16,729 nt of DNA from RGIG5327 sp045612485 (GCA_045612485.1 JAZKZE010000013.1:1-16729); one strand, 5' to 3'; counted from the stretch's first letter, positions 7,001 through 15,644 are shown. Program-made: numbers and translations. Notes: generated by a model not told the origin, from the sequence alone.

Positions 7001-7536
7001 TGTTCCCGGCTGACCGCAATGGCTCCGGAAGATTTTTTGATCTTGAAAGAAGTCTTTACCCCCAGAGTATCAATAGAAAGAGTATTTCCCTTTACTTCCA
7101 TTTCCAGATCGAAAGGATGATTGAAAATATCCTCCTCCATGGAGAACTCTTTTTTCTCCGTTGCGGTAAAGATATTGGCGCGCATGGTACCGATCTCAAA
7201 AGAGGTTTTTTCCGCATTCTGACCACGGAAGATCCGCAGAGTCTGACCTCTTCCTGTTACAGTATCATAACCGAAAGAAATGAGAAGACAGAATAATCTT
7301 CCCGCCTTGATACTGAAAGAAAAAGAACTTTTCAGCTGGAAATCGGTCACATCGGGAATAATGGGAAGATACTTATTTCCGGCAGAAAGAAATTCAATAC
7401 ACTTTTCCCCTCTGCGGATTGCCGGAACTTCTTTCAGATCCGAGTTGCGTTCCACATACCATCCCCCGGGCAGACCATTAAGGGAAGAATCAAATGTTTC
7501 CTGAAAAATCAGAGTATTTTTTGTTTTCTTTTCCAT
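4051..7536 (-). CDS. Large glycoside-hydrolase-like protein, paralog 2
   Basis: 1161 residues with no signal peptide, so probably cytoplasmic. Residues 1 to about 200 look like a jelly-roll/LamG-type domain (FQETFDSSLNGLPGGWYVE near the start). The core at about 500-880 has features of a TIM-barrel glycosidase, with many aromatic residues around WQYEDYP (near 740), YPEIYTAGGG (Glu775) and HFWENKGFQACGF (Glu831). These two glutamates are conserved in the neighbour and are candidate catalytic residues. Around 925-965, VLVLPPLKGM and HEKGVGLLACEDV resemble the amidotransferase-like domain of GH42 beta-galactosidases, where an open barrel is followed by a trimerisation domain. The last 100 residues look like a beta-sandwich. 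It starts 18 bases after the paralog at 7555-11040, with GGAG about eight bases before the ATG. No exact family was recognised; substrate unknown. Confidence 0.72.
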   Translation of the reverse strand: MEKKTKNTLIFQETFDSSLNGLPGGWYVERNSDLKEVPAIRRGEKCIEFLSAGNKYLPIIPDVTDFQLKSSFSFSIKAGRLFCLLISFGYDTVTGRGQTLRIFRGQNAEKTSFEIGTMRANIFTATEKKEFSMEEDIFNHPFDLEMEVKGNTLSIDTLGVKTSFKIKKSSGAIAVSREHFYDILKLTKMEIYAPSTAEGKRIASFTVSMPADITFYPIYCDVVLTDYGTCLDASLKFHGSSQETEAGEGTYHGMRSDVLLHPYLKVLTREKIEKYVIFDRKIFLCVQSLVKPHFYERLCEKVPWPFIRNVRFMKPEGKFDLAIGADTYVPSTLRDMVQSPSETIFDLKGNILYSGQGFTEEKIKCEFLSQEKKKTIALLPKSDPRYDKAVEFQKNNHFFLEKEDALFKIRLTGKEFLPSSFEVYLEDAFFRPVKKLKCKVSTAERTFGVSSFPSILLEVEKISSLSCGVYHLRVKSMDAVFPAWEEYCAFEVLSTAKDALCPPLASGLPYIYNGRTETRGLLTDGFDVWMGKSTDLPHYHSCANFLPKAARDFDVMPTVKALGRENFLWLGTRCADDPLPEHNLDLIAKSDYVNVCEYLNQYCALWRHTYGGKRLEKLYKFVKETKDSDFDLKSMEKSIKAWKKAEKTNGIWDYFAFKDFLSEHNYRILTEKYWEEYLDMFNKDVLEEHREFLKEMKKVNPKLKFSMYGPAAIYAAHLKGAEFSRYVGCDCLTEKEMGFWQYEDYPYACRYGLERGSYYMASHLMNHPGARVYPEIYTAGGGQGCPDGAVFYAHPPMGVRPIEYPNRMIRQTYEFSFATGHFRKDGFHFWENKGFQACGFSRAWFKTLLTAWRAVADYIPERPLCSPAFVTSNGSRRAHERMLYSYGNIIDVRNTASEDVPYIYEQTRQHQLCNGFQVMEENLMLLTPADTNVLVLPPLKGMKKETLKHIRKLHEKGVGLLACEDVTGLEDLFGVKNTGKKKTITKVTAAKDFCNGGIEICDDERCVGSYVADGAKVLLDAEIPVLTIKKNGKASAAFFNVAPHLVKEDRLHLRLGYGKDGISDLVSDAVAEVIKLLSTPEVTADKGRLIACKAKSGETLVFIGNEDDDNAKILTVNVKKAPGRNKLVKCDKPCTAVNGEKGYMTFRVALEAGDAAVMVFK

Positions 7537-7554
7537 TTTATCTACTCCATAATA

Positions 7555-10500
7555 TTATTTGAGAACCAATGCAGCTGCTTCCCCGGCAGGCAGATTTATA
7601 CGGATCTTCATATATCCTTTTTCTGCGGGGATCAGAGCAAAAGGCTTATCACAGCTTTCCACAGAAGTTCTGGTGGAAGACTTTTTCACCGTCACAACAA
7701 TAGTTGTTTTGTTATCATCATCCTCATTGCTTACAAGAACGATATCTTTCCCCTGTTTTGTCCGGCATGCCTGCAATCTTCCCTTATCGGAGAATACCTC
7801 CACATCCCCCAGAAGACGGAAGAGTTCGCCAACAGCCTTTGTCATAAAAGAACTGATATTGTCTTTTCCATATCCCAGACGCAAAGGAAGGCGGTCGCCT
7901 TTGACCATGTGGGGCGGCACATTGAAGAAGGCGGCGGATGCTTTGCCGTTCTTTTTGATGGTGAGGACAGGGATCTCCGCTTCCAGAAGCACTTTTGCTC
8001 CGTCCACAGCATAAGAACCTGTGCAAAGATCATCATCACATATTTCAGAAGCCCCTTCAAGGAAACCATTTCTGCCGGTGATCTTTGTAATATTTTTCTT
8101 TTTGCAAGTATCTTTCACACCGAAAAGATCTTCCAAACCTTCCACATCTTCACAGGCAATAAGGTTTACCCCCTCTTTATGCAGTTTGCGGATATGTTTC
8201 AAAGTCTTTTCACTCATACCCTTTACAGGGGGCAGAACAAGGAGGGAAGTATCTTCTTTTGTAAGATGCAGCAATTCTTCTTCCATGATCTGGAATCCGT
8301 TGCAGAGAGAGTTCTGCCTTGATGCAAGGTAGAGGAAAGGCACATCTTCGGCGGCAGTATTGCGGACATCAACGATAAGATCAAGAACGCCATTGGTAAT
8401 GATCTGATTATTATGCGCCCTGCGGGAACTTTCGCTGGTAACAAAGGCAGGAGATCTCCAGGGACGCGCCGGAGCGTGAGTTGTCACAACTCCCCAGGTA
8501 GTGAGAAGAGCTTTATACCATTCCCGGTTGAAGGCACACGCCTGGAACCCCCGGTTTTCCCAGTAATGGAACATGCCGTCTTTCCCCATATAGGCAGAAG
8601 CATATACAAATTCATAACTCTGCCGGCTGATACGGTTGGGGTACTCTCTGGGACGGATCCCGTGGGGGGGATGGGCAAAAAATACGGCACCATCCGGACA
8701 GCCGAACCCGCCTGCCCCGGCATAGACTTCCGGATAGATCCTTGCTTCCGGATGGGTCATAAGGTGGCTTGTAAGGTAGTAGGATCCCCGTTCCAGACCG
8801 TAACGACAGGCAAAGGGATAATCTTCATACTGCCAGAAGCCCATATTTTCCGGTTCGATCTTATCCACACACAACACGCGGGAGAAATCATGTCCCTTCA
8901 GATGTCCCACATAAATATGGGCAGGTCCATACATGGAATAGCGGAGGGAAGGACTGTATTTCCGCAATTCTTTCAACATTTCCTTATGCTGTTCTGCCAT
9001 ATCGTCATTCAGCACATCCAGCCATTTTTCCCAGTATTTTTTTGCCATGACGCAATAGTTATGATAACTTACCGTATCTGTAAAAGAGTTGCTGGTAACG
9101 ACATCTTTACGGAAAGATTTTTCCTTTTTGATCTTTTTGACGGCGCTTTCCAGTTCTTTCAGATCAAATTCCGGATCATTGAGGCTTTTTGCAAGTTCAT
9201 AGAAAAGAATAAGCCTGTTTCCTCCGTAAGCCATACGCCACAATGCAGATACCTGATTGAAATAAGCACAGATATTGAGATAATCGGATTTTGCAATAAG
9301 ATCCAGATTATCTTGCCAGTCGGGCTTATCGGCACAACGGGCTGCCAGCCACAGGAAAAATTCTCTCTGATAAGCGTGAACAGTGGGGATCACATCAAAA
9401 TCCCTTGCCGCTTTGGGCAGGAAGTTTGCACAGGCGTGATAGTGGGGAAGATCGCTGCTTTCCCCTTTCCAGACTTCCACACCGTCTGTAAGCAATCCCC
9501 TTGTTTCCGTACGGCTGTTATAAAGATAGGGCAAGCCGGAAGCAAGCGGCGGACAGAGGGCATTTTTCTTTGTACTCATAACTTCAAAAGCGCAATATTC
9601 CTCCCATGCGTCAAGAGAGGGATCGGTACTTTTCACCATCAAATGATAGACACCGCAGGAAAGGGAAGAGATCTTTTCAAAAGAAATATCTGCAACATTC
9701 AGCACCGTCTCCCCCAGATAAGCTGTGGAAAATACGGTTTTACATTTCAATTTCTTCATGGGCCGGAAGAAGGCATCTTCCAATGTCACCTCATAAGAAC
9801 AGGGGAGAAAGGCTTTTCCGGTAAGGCGGATGGAGAAAGAAGCATCCTCCTTTTCAAAGAAATAGTGATTCTTTTCCAGAAAACGGATGGCGTCATCATA
9901 CCGGGGATCCGTTTTGGGGATCTTTGCCATCATCTTTTTCTTTTTCTGGGAGAAAAATTCACATTTGAATGTATCGTCATCAGTGATCCCCTGTCCGGAA
10001 TAGAGAACATTACCCTTGATATCAAACACGGTTTCCGAAGGACTTTGTGCCATATTCCGCAAAGTGGAATGAATGTAAGTATCCGCTCCCACAGCAAGAT
10101 CATAGGAAGTTTCCGGCTTCATGAACCGCACATTGCGGATAAAGGGCCAGGGGGGCTTCTTGTAAAGCCGTTCATAAAAATAGGGTTTCACAAGGCTCTG
10201 GACGCAGAGGATCAGTTCCCGGTCAAAGATCACAAACTTTTCCGTTTTTTCCTTTGTAATAACTTTCAAATAGGGATTGATCAATTTATCCGACCGGATG
10301 GCATGGTAATTGCCCTCCCCTGCCTCAGTTTCCTGGGTACTGCCGTGCAGTTTGAGAGAAGCATCCATACAGGAACCGTAATCGGTAAGCACTACATCAC
10401 AGTAGATGGGATAAAATGTATGCTGCTGGGGGAGAGAAACCGTAAAGGAGGCGATCTTTTTTCCCTTTTGAGCGTTAGTACCGTAGATCTCCATTCTGGT

Positions 10501-11040
10501 AAGTTTGAGGATATCGTAAAAATGGTCGCGGGACAATGCGATCATTCCGGAATTTTTCTTTACTTTGAAAGAGGTTTTCACACCAAGAAGTTCTATTGTA
10601 AGAAGTGTTCCCTTCCGTTCCAGAGTCACATCAAAAGGAGCAGAAAAGACCTCATCTTTCACCGGAAATTCTTTACTTTCCCCTGCGGTAAATTTATTTG
10701 CCCGCATGGAGCCGACTTCAAGGATCAATGCTTCCTTATCATGGGGGCGTATGATGTGTAAAGTTTCCCCTCTGCCGGTAGCAGGATCGTACCCGAAGGA
10801 AATGAGGATCCCCAAAGATCCGGCAGCTTTCAAACTGAAAGAAAAAGTACATTCCACTTTGAAATCTGTGAGAGCAGGAATAATGGGAAGATATTTATTT
10901 CCGGCAGAAAGAAATTCAATACATTTTTCTCCGCATCGGATGGCGGGAACCTCTTTCAAATCAGAGTTGCTTTCCACATACCAGGCACCGGGAAGACCAT
11001 TAAGGAAGGAATCGAAAGATTCCTGAAAGATCATGTTCAT
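7555..11040 (-). CDS. Large glycoside-hydrolase-like protein, paralog 1
   Basis: 1161 residues, the same length as the adjacent paralog and similar to it along its whole length. The N-terminal sandwich domain (FQESFDSFLNGLPGAWYVES) and the core motifs (MGFWQYEDYPFACRYGLERG, YPEVYAGAGGFG, HYWENRGFQACAF) match, as do LLVLPPVKGM and the C-terminal sandwich. Divergence is greatest in the linker near residues 620-680. There is no signal peptide. The start has AAGGAA six bases upstream; a second Met (MNM) follows within three codons. It is first in a two-gene unit. An intracellular enzyme acting on imported oligosaccharides is a reasonable guess, and a glycosidase fold is inferred from motifs only. 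Confidence 0.72.
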   Translation of the reverse strand: MNMIFQESFDSFLNGLPGAWYVESNSDLKEVPAIRCGEKCIEFLSAGNKYLPIIPALTDFKVECTFSFSLKAAGSLGILISFGYDPATGRGETLHIIRPHDKEALILEVGSMRANKFTAGESKEFPVKDEVFSAPFDVTLERKGTLLTIELLGVKTSFKVKKNSGMIALSRDHFYDILKLTRMEIYGTNAQKGKKIASFTVSLPQQHTFYPIYCDVVLTDYGSCMDASLKLHGSTQETEAGEGNYHAIRSDKLINPYLKVITKEKTEKFVIFDRELILCVQSLVKPYFYERLYKKPPWPFIRNVRFMKPETSYDLAVGADTYIHSTLRNMAQSPSETVFDIKGNVLYSGQGITDDDTFKCEFFSQKKKKMMAKIPKTDPRYDDAIRFLEKNHYFFEKEDASFSIRLTGKAFLPCSYEVTLEDAFFRPMKKLKCKTVFSTAYLGETVLNVADISFEKISSLSCGVYHLMVKSTDPSLDAWEEYCAFEVMSTKKNALCPPLASGLPYLYNSRTETRGLLTDGVEVWKGESSDLPHYHACANFLPKAARDFDVIPTVHAYQREFFLWLAARCADKPDWQDNLDLIAKSDYLNICAYFNQVSALWRMAYGGNRLILFYELAKSLNDPEFDLKELESAVKKIKKEKSFRKDVVTSNSFTDTVSYHNYCVMAKKYWEKWLDVLNDDMAEQHKEMLKELRKYSPSLRYSMYGPAHIYVGHLKGHDFSRVLCVDKIEPENMGFWQYEDYPFACRYGLERGSYYLTSHLMTHPEARIYPEVYAGAGGFGCPDGAVFFAHPPHGIRPREYPNRISRQSYEFVYASAYMGKDGMFHYWENRGFQACAFNREWYKALLTTWGVVTTHAPARPWRSPAFVTSESSRRAHNNQIITNGVLDLIVDVRNTAAEDVPFLYLASRQNSLCNGFQIMEEELLHLTKEDTSLLVLPPVKGMSEKTLKHIRKLHKEGVNLIACEDVEGLEDLFGVKDTCKKKNITKITGRNGFLEGASEICDDDLCTGSYAVDGAKVLLEAEIPVLTIKKNGKASAAFFNVPPHMVKGDRLPLRLGYGKDNISSFMTKAVGELFRLLGDVEVFSDKGRLQACRTKQGKDIVLVSNEDDDNKTTIVVTVKKSSTRTSVESCDKPFALIPAEKGYMKIRINLPAGEAAALVLK

Positions 11041-11082
11041 TTTTCATTCCTTTTTTTTTCTTCAGAAAATAAGAATAATTCA

Positions 11083-11110
11083 AATATAGTATAACATTTG
11101 ATTCTTTCAA
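11083..11110 (-). promoter_or_regulatory. Probable sigma70-type promoter of the paralog pair
   Basis: On the minus strand TTGAAA (11110-11105) and TATATT (11088-11083) are 16 bases apart. The -10 box ends about 42 bases before the ATG at 11040. An overlapping TATACT offers an alternative -10 with a poorer -35. Confidence 0.55.
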
Positions 11111-11121
11111 ACAGAAGGAAG

Positions 11122-11157
11122 AAAAAAAATGAAAAAAAATACGCTCAAAAATAAGCG
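11122..11157 (-). terminator. Weak terminator candidate after the TMTC-like gene
   Basis: Immediately after the stop at 11159 the minus strand has a short CGCT/AGCG hairpin (11157-11142), then T runs of eight and eight. The stem is only four base pairs, so termination may be partial and the next gene pair could receive read-through. Confidence 0.35.
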
Positions 11158-11158
11158 G

Positions 11159-12835
11159 TTAAAGAGAAAATACCGTATTTCTGATTTTTTTCTGCAATAT
11201 ATGGTATTTTTCCTGCATGTAATAATACTCTTTTGTCTTCTCTTTTTTTACTTTGAAATACTCTCCGAAAAAGAGTTGTGCTTCTGCAAAAGCATTACTT
11301 GCAAAACATATTTCTGCACCGCCCCGCATAAGGACCGGCAGGAATTCAGAAGGATTCATAAGATCCAGAGTTCCATTGCGGATCAGCAAAGCAAGAGTCC
11401 GGTAATGCTCCAGAGCTTCACTTTTTTTTCCTTCCAGCAGTGCGGCATGGGCGGTAAAAAAGAGAGCCGTATGCTGTAAATAGATAGCTTCAGGAAAATA
11501 TTTTTCAAAGTCATAAAGCATATAGAAAGCAAACTGCCGCATCAAAGAAGCGTTATTACTTTTGATTGCAGACATCACACCATTTTCTATAGCAGTATGA
11601 TTACATGGTCTTCCATGAACGATGGCATAGTTAAAAAGAGTATCACAATTTTTCCATACGGGGATATAGGAAAGAGTTCGGAAAGAATACAGAAGTACAA
11701 GTACAATAAAAAGCAGAAGAAACTTTTTCCCGTATTCCTTTTTTTCTTTGAGATACCGGCTTGCCGCAGCACAGACAAAGACAGAAATACAGCCGGAAAC
11801 CAGATAATTATACCGGTCACAATGATCCATTGCCGTATAACTCAACAACCCCAGAACCGGTACAAGCGTTCCCCCGGTGACAAGCAGAAAAGTCCAGTAT
11901 ATTTTAGGAGAAAGTTTGCTTTTATACAGCAGAAAAAGAAGAAGCAGTACACCAATACACCCGGGGATGAGAAAATTTCTTCTCCATGCCCATTCTTTCA
12001 GATTGGGATACATGGGATTGAGTTCAAAGGGAATAAGGGAAGTAAAAGGATACCAGAAAAGATTGTGGAATACAACGAAATAATTTTTTTCCAATCCCCC
12101 GGGAAACCCTTTACTTGTCACATGATATGAGTAAAAAATCATCCCTGCAAAAAGAAGCAGGGGAAGAAGCAATACTTTGCAATAAGCAGAAAAAGATCGC
12201 TTTTTTCCATATAAACAGAATGCCGCAAGGATCATTATCCCCGGCAGCGGTGCCGCCGCAGGCTTGGAAGCCAAAGCAAGAAGTCCCGCAGTTGCTGCCG
12301 CAAAAGGAATCTTTTCCCGGCGCAGCGAACGCAGGAAAAACCAGATACTTGCAAAGAAAAACGCTCCGCAAAGCACATCCTTTCGTTCTGTGATCCATAC
12401 AACAGATTCCACCTTCTGCGGGTGTATTGCCCACAACAATGCCCCGGCAAAAGCAATAAAATTTTTTATATGCAGCTGCCGCAGTATTCCATAAAGAAAC
12501 AATGCTGCTGCAATATGCCACAATATATTTTCCAGCCGGAACAATGCCGGATTCAAGCCGAATAAAGCCTTGTCCAGCATAAAGGAAAGCATGGGAAGAG
12601 GTGTATAAAGATCCTGAAAAGTGGAAGTGCTTAAAGTAAGGATATTTTCCTTTGACGGTACAAGAAGGGGATTATTGACGATAAAGGCATGATCGTCCCA
12701 GTCTGTAAGGAATCCATAAGGAAGAGAACAGGAAAAAAGTGCCGCAACAAGGATAGAGAGGAGAACAGGGAAAAAATACTTTTCCCCGCCCCATCTCTCT
12801 TTTTTCAGAAGTTCTTTAACGGCAATCTTTTCCAT
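11159..12835 (-). CDS. TMTC/DUF1736-like polytopic GT-C membrane protein
   Basis: 558 residues with about ten hydrophobic helices. The motifs are those of bacterial relatives of eukaryotic TMTC O-mannosyltransferases: TDWDDHAFIVNNP (residues 44-56) in the first outer loop, with acidic residues Asp45, 47 and 48 where GT-C enzymes place their catalytic acid; then HPQKVESVVWITERKDVLC (138-156); and DRYNYL later. The C-terminal 150 residues are soluble and helical, consistent with degenerate TPR units (HYRTLALLIRNG, AEAQLFFGEYFKV). It probably transfers a sugar from a lipid carrier to an extracytoplasmic acceptor, but no bacterial acceptor is evident here. It begins 15 bases after the dehydrogenase stop, with a purine-rich AAGAAGAGA upstream, and ends the operon. 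Confidence 0.75.
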   Translation of the reverse strand: MEKIAVKELLKKERWGGEKYFFPVLLSILVAALFSCSLPYGFLTDWDDHAFIVNNPLLVPSKENILTLSTSTFQDLYTPLPMLSFMLDKALFGLNPALFRLENILWHIAAALFLYGILRQLHIKNFIAFAGALLWAIHPQKVESVVWITERKDVLCGAFFFASIWFFLRSLRREKIPFAAATAGLLALASKPAAAPLPGIMILAAFCLYGKKRSFSAYCKVLLLPLLLFAGMIFYSYHVTSKGFPGGLEKNYFVVFHNLFWYPFTSLIPFELNPMYPNLKEWAWRRNFLIPGCIGVLLLLFLLYKSKLSPKIYWTFLLVTGGTLVPVLGLLSYTAMDHCDRYNYLVSGCISVFVCAAASRYLKEKKEYGKKFLLLFIVLVLLYSFRTLSYIPVWKNCDTLFNYAIVHGRPCNHTAIENGVMSAIKSNNASLMRQFAFYMLYDFEKYFPEAIYLQHTALFFTAHAALLEGKKSEALEHYRTLALLIRNGTLDLMNPSEFLPVLMRGGAEICFASNAFAEAQLFFGEYFKVKKEKTKEYYYMQEKYHILQKKIRNTVFSL

Positions 12836-12850
12836 ATTTTCTCTTCTTAC

Positions 12851-14110
12851 TTACAATACTTCCTTTACCGCTTTATTGAGAAGTCCCGCTTCATAAAGGA
12901 AATCCAGTATGGTATAGCGTTTGCGGATCAGCTGGGCAGTAAGAATACCGTGGATATACTGATTTCTATCCAGCCCGATCTCTTCCGGAAGAACAGGTAC
13001 AGAAGCCTTTTTCAGAAGCTCTTCAAACTCTGCAACAGTAAAAAGCTGATTTTTCATATCATTCTGTAATTGTTTCCAGATTTCTTTCATTTTCTCCCGC
13101 CGTTTTTTCATCTCATCCACAGGGAAATATTTTTCCATTGCCACACTTTTGGCAGGTCCGTAACAGCCTTTTACCAGCAACGCATCCACTCTCTTTTCAT
13201 ATTCTTCCATCGTTTCCGGTTCTTCCATAAAGGGGGCAAGTTCCTCAAAAGAGTGGTCGATGATATAGTACATAAGTTTCACGCTTGCCATAGTTCCAAT
13301 GGCTACTTTGAACCCGTGGGAAACATCTTCCCCTTTGTAAGAGAGTCCTTCCATCTCCCACACATGGCTCATCAGATGTTCCGCACCGGAAGCAGGGCGG
13401 GAATCCCGGTACATCTGCATGGAATATCCTGTTGCGGCAAGCCCCATGAAAACATGGTACAGGTCGGAAGAATCACTTACCCATTTACGCAAATCTTTCT
13501 GCACAAGAGCCCATACATCCTCCCTGCGTTTTTCATACCCCATGCTTTCCGCAATGAACCAGTCCGCCCCGGCGGGAACTTTGGTAAGAAGATCCGCATA
13601 ACCGGAGGCAAACATATCCGCAGGAGCTGTTTTCAATACAGAAAGATCCACGATGATGGCATAAGGAGCCGGACAGGGCATGGTCTTTTTGAACCCGTCC
13701 ACAGACAATGCCGCCCCGTAAGAGGTGTAACCATCCACCGATGCGGCAGTAGGGACGCAGCAGTAGGGAATTTCTGCCACTCCGGAAGCACGTTTCACAA
13801 TATCATTGATGACTCCGGATCCCACCGCAACAGGAACAAGGGAATCATCCATCTCTTTTGCAAGTTCTTCACAAATACTGTTATCCGGATGCAGTCTGGG
13901 AACTGCCGGGAAGATCTTTGCATCCTTCTGCGTTTTCAACATGGCGGAAAGAGCTTTTCCGGCGGCATTCCATGTATTTCCGTCAGCAATGATCCAGGGG
14001 GTCTTGCCGGGGAAAGCAGTGTTGAGAAGTTCGGGAACATCTTTGAGTGCATGTTCATCCATTACGAAATATTTTGTTTCCATCCCTTCCGGGATCTGAA
14101 TAAAGTTCAT
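12851..14110 (-). CDS. egsA: sn-Glycerol-1-phosphate dehydrogenase (EgsA/AraM family)
   Basis: 419 residues, close to the usual family length. This family of iron-dependent-alcohol-dehydrogenase-like enzymes reduces dihydroxyacetone phosphate to sn-glycerol-1-phosphate with NAD(P)H. Visible landmarks are the nucleotide-binding GSGVIND (97-103), PTAASVDGYTS (120-130), AALSVDGFKKT (134-143), and likely metal ligands Asp173 (SGYADLL), His245 or His249 (AEHLMSHVWEM) and His265 (SHGFKVAIGT). The start has AAGGAGA five bases upstream. It sits 22 bases after the GH20 gene and 15 before the TMTC-like gene. In Bacillus the product feeds a heptaprenylglyceryl phosphate made by PcrB; no pcrB is in this window, so the downstream use is unknown. 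A related sugar-phosphate substrate is possible. Confidence 0.88.
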   Translation of the reverse strand: MNFIQIPEGMETKYFVMDEHALKDVPELLNTAFPGKTPWIIADGNTWNAAGKALSAMLKTQKDAKIFPAVPRLHPDNSICEELAKEMDDSLVPVAVGSGVINDIVKRASGVAEIPYCCVPTAASVDGYTSYGAALSVDGFKKTMPCPAPYAIIVDLSVLKTAPADMFASGYADLLTKVPAGADWFIAESMGYEKRREDVWALVQKDLRKWVSDSSDLYHVFMGLAATGYSMQMYRDSRPASGAEHLMSHVWEMEGLSYKGEDVSHGFKVAIGTMASVKLMYYIIDHSFEELAPFMEEPETMEEYEKRVDALLVKGCYGPAKSVAMEKYFPVDEMKKRREKMKEIWKQLQNDMKNQLFTVAEFEELLKKASVPVLPEEIGLDRNQYIHGILTAQLIRKRYTILDFLYEAGLLNKAVKEVL

Positions 14111-14132
14111 TTTTTCTCCTTGATTTATTTAT

Positions 14133-15632
14133 TCATTCTGTCCACAGATCATTTGCAGTACAAATCAATCCCGTTTCCAGTATTTCCGGAGCAAAATCAT
14201 ACCAGGAAGTTGTGATCATTCCGGTAAGAAAATATTTTTTGCACTTTTGAGCGTATGCAAAAATATTTTTCCTGAAACGCATGAAATTGGGAAGTCCATA
14301 TATATCATCCACCGTATTCCCCAGCGTGGTAGGAGCCCCGATAACGGTAAAACCTTTTTCCTTATAGAGATCCACAAAGGGAAATGCGGTACAGTATGCA
14401 GGGAATTTTTCTCCCAGATATTTGCGGAAAAGACAACTTCCCTCATTGCTTACGGCAAGAGCTTCAAAATCTTCCACCCTTGCAAACGTTTCCGCAATGA
14501 GTTTCTCCGGCTGTTCCAGTTTTGCAAATCCATCTTCCGCCATGCTTTTATCTATGACGATCCCCCGTTCAGCCGGGCGGAATACGGTAATGGGACTTGG
14601 ATCACTTGTTGTCCAGTAATCCCACACCATAATAACAATATCCCTATCCACTTTGTCTATCAATTCCGGATGCCGGGAAAGCATATCATCCCAGATTACG
14701 GGGATCCTTCCGCAGCTTTTTGCAAAGGCGGCACACTTGTTGATATAGTCCACAAAGAGTTGTCCTGCGCCATATTTCTGCACAAAATCCGCACACTTTG
14801 GACACATCCCCATACTGCGCGCCTCATCCCCGCCAAGATGCAGATATTTTCCATTGGGGTGAGCTTCCATGATCTCTTTGGCAAGAGTTGTGAAAAGGGT
14901 GAAAGACTCCTCACTTAAGGGACACAACTGGGCACTTTTTCTGCCGTCCGGGTAATCCGGTTCAAAATATTTTCCATATTCCGGAAGGCGGTTGATATGA
15001 GCATTGTGACCAAGACACTGAACAAGGGGAATGATCTCAATGGCATTTTCCTCACAAATCTTTTCAAAAGAACATACATCTTCTCTGGTAAAGGCATTGC
15101 AGGAGGATATGGCAGGTTGGGATTCAAAGGGGAAACGCTCATTATATTCCATAAGAAAGGTATTGAGTTTGAATTTTCCCGCTTTTTCCAGAAGAGAACG
15201 CACCTCATCGCCTTCAAACTGACGGCAGGATGCCAGATTTGTATGGAATCCCCGCATGGAGATCTGCGGATAGTCCTCCACCTTTCCGCAGGGGATGAAG
15301 GAACCGTTGCGAAACTGCTTCAAAGTACGGCAGGCATGAAGAAAGGCTCTGTCGGAACCTGCTTTCAAAATACCCTTTTCTTCCCTGATGTCCCAGCAAT
15401 ATCCTTCTTCCGAAGGGGCATCTTCCCATTTTTCCACAATAAAGGGATAACCTTCTTTTTCCCGGAAGGAAAAGAGTTTTTTCAAAAGCGCACTTCCTTT
15501 GGGAAACTCTCCATGGATCTCAAGAGAAAAATCTGCCATATCAGCATACTTGTCCTGCTCCAATTTACACTCCCGCACTTCGGGAAGAATGTGAGTATTT
15601 ACCACCATAAAAGGCATTTTCTTACACATCAT
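14133..15632 (-). CDS. GH20 beta-N-acetylhexosaminidase-like glycosidase
   Basis: 499 residues. The N-terminal 115 residues fit the small alpha/beta domain preceding GH20 barrels. The barrel begins at DYPQISMRGFHTN (120-132), and the catalytic Asp-Glu pair is clear in HLGGDEA (Asp269, Glu270). GH20 enzymes remove terminal GlcNAc or GalNAc by substrate-assisted catalysis using this pair. The barrel continues to WYDFAPE near the C-terminus. There is no signal peptide, so it is probably cytoplasmic and acts on imported oligosaccharides or recycled glycans. The start is ambiguous: the first two codons are both ATG, and AGGTG lies one base before the first and four before the second, favouring Met2; Met6 is also possible. 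It follows the amidohydrolase by 12 bases. The exact specificity cannot be read from the sequence. Confidence 0.85.
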   Translation of the reverse strand: MMCKKMPFMVVNTHILPEVRECKLEQDKYADMADFSLEIHGEFPKGSALLKKLFSFREKEGYPFIVEKWEDAPSEEGYCWDIREEKGILKAGSDRAFLHACRTLKQFRNGSFIPCGKVEDYPQISMRGFHTNLASCRQFEGDEVRSLLEKAGKFKLNTFLMEYNERFPFESQPAISSCNAFTREDVCSFEKICEENAIEIIPLVQCLGHNAHINRLPEYGKYFEPDYPDGRKSAQLCPLSEESFTLFTTLAKEIMEAHPNGKYLHLGGDEARSMGMCPKCADFVQKYGAGQLFVDYINKCAAFAKSCGRIPVIWDDMLSRHPELIDKVDRDIVIMVWDYWTTSDPSPITVFRPAERGIVIDKSMAEDGFAKLEQPEKLIAETFARVEDFEALAVSNEGSCLFRKYLGEKFPAYCTAFPFVDLYKEKGFTVIGAPTTLGNTVDDIYGLPNFMRFRKNIFAYAQKCKKYFLTGMITTSWYDFAPEILETGLICTANDLWTE

Positions 15633-15644
15633 GCACCTGTATTC

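Noticed and set aside
5053..7296. Long plus-strand open frame of 747 codons antisense to the 4051-7536 gene
   Set aside because: It lies wholly opposite a well-conserved paralog, has no ribosome binding site of note and reads as low-complexity antisense product; a similar shadow occurs opposite the other paralog because codon use is shared.
8413..10761. Long plus-strand open frame of 782 codons antisense to the 7555-11040 gene
   Set aside because: Same reasoning; protein conservation between the paralogs supports the minus strand, and no known family is visible in the plus-strand product.
13070..14215. Plus-strand open frame of 381 codons
   Set aside because: Antisense to the clearly identified glycerol-1-phosphate dehydrogenase; histidine- and phenylalanine-rich shadow.
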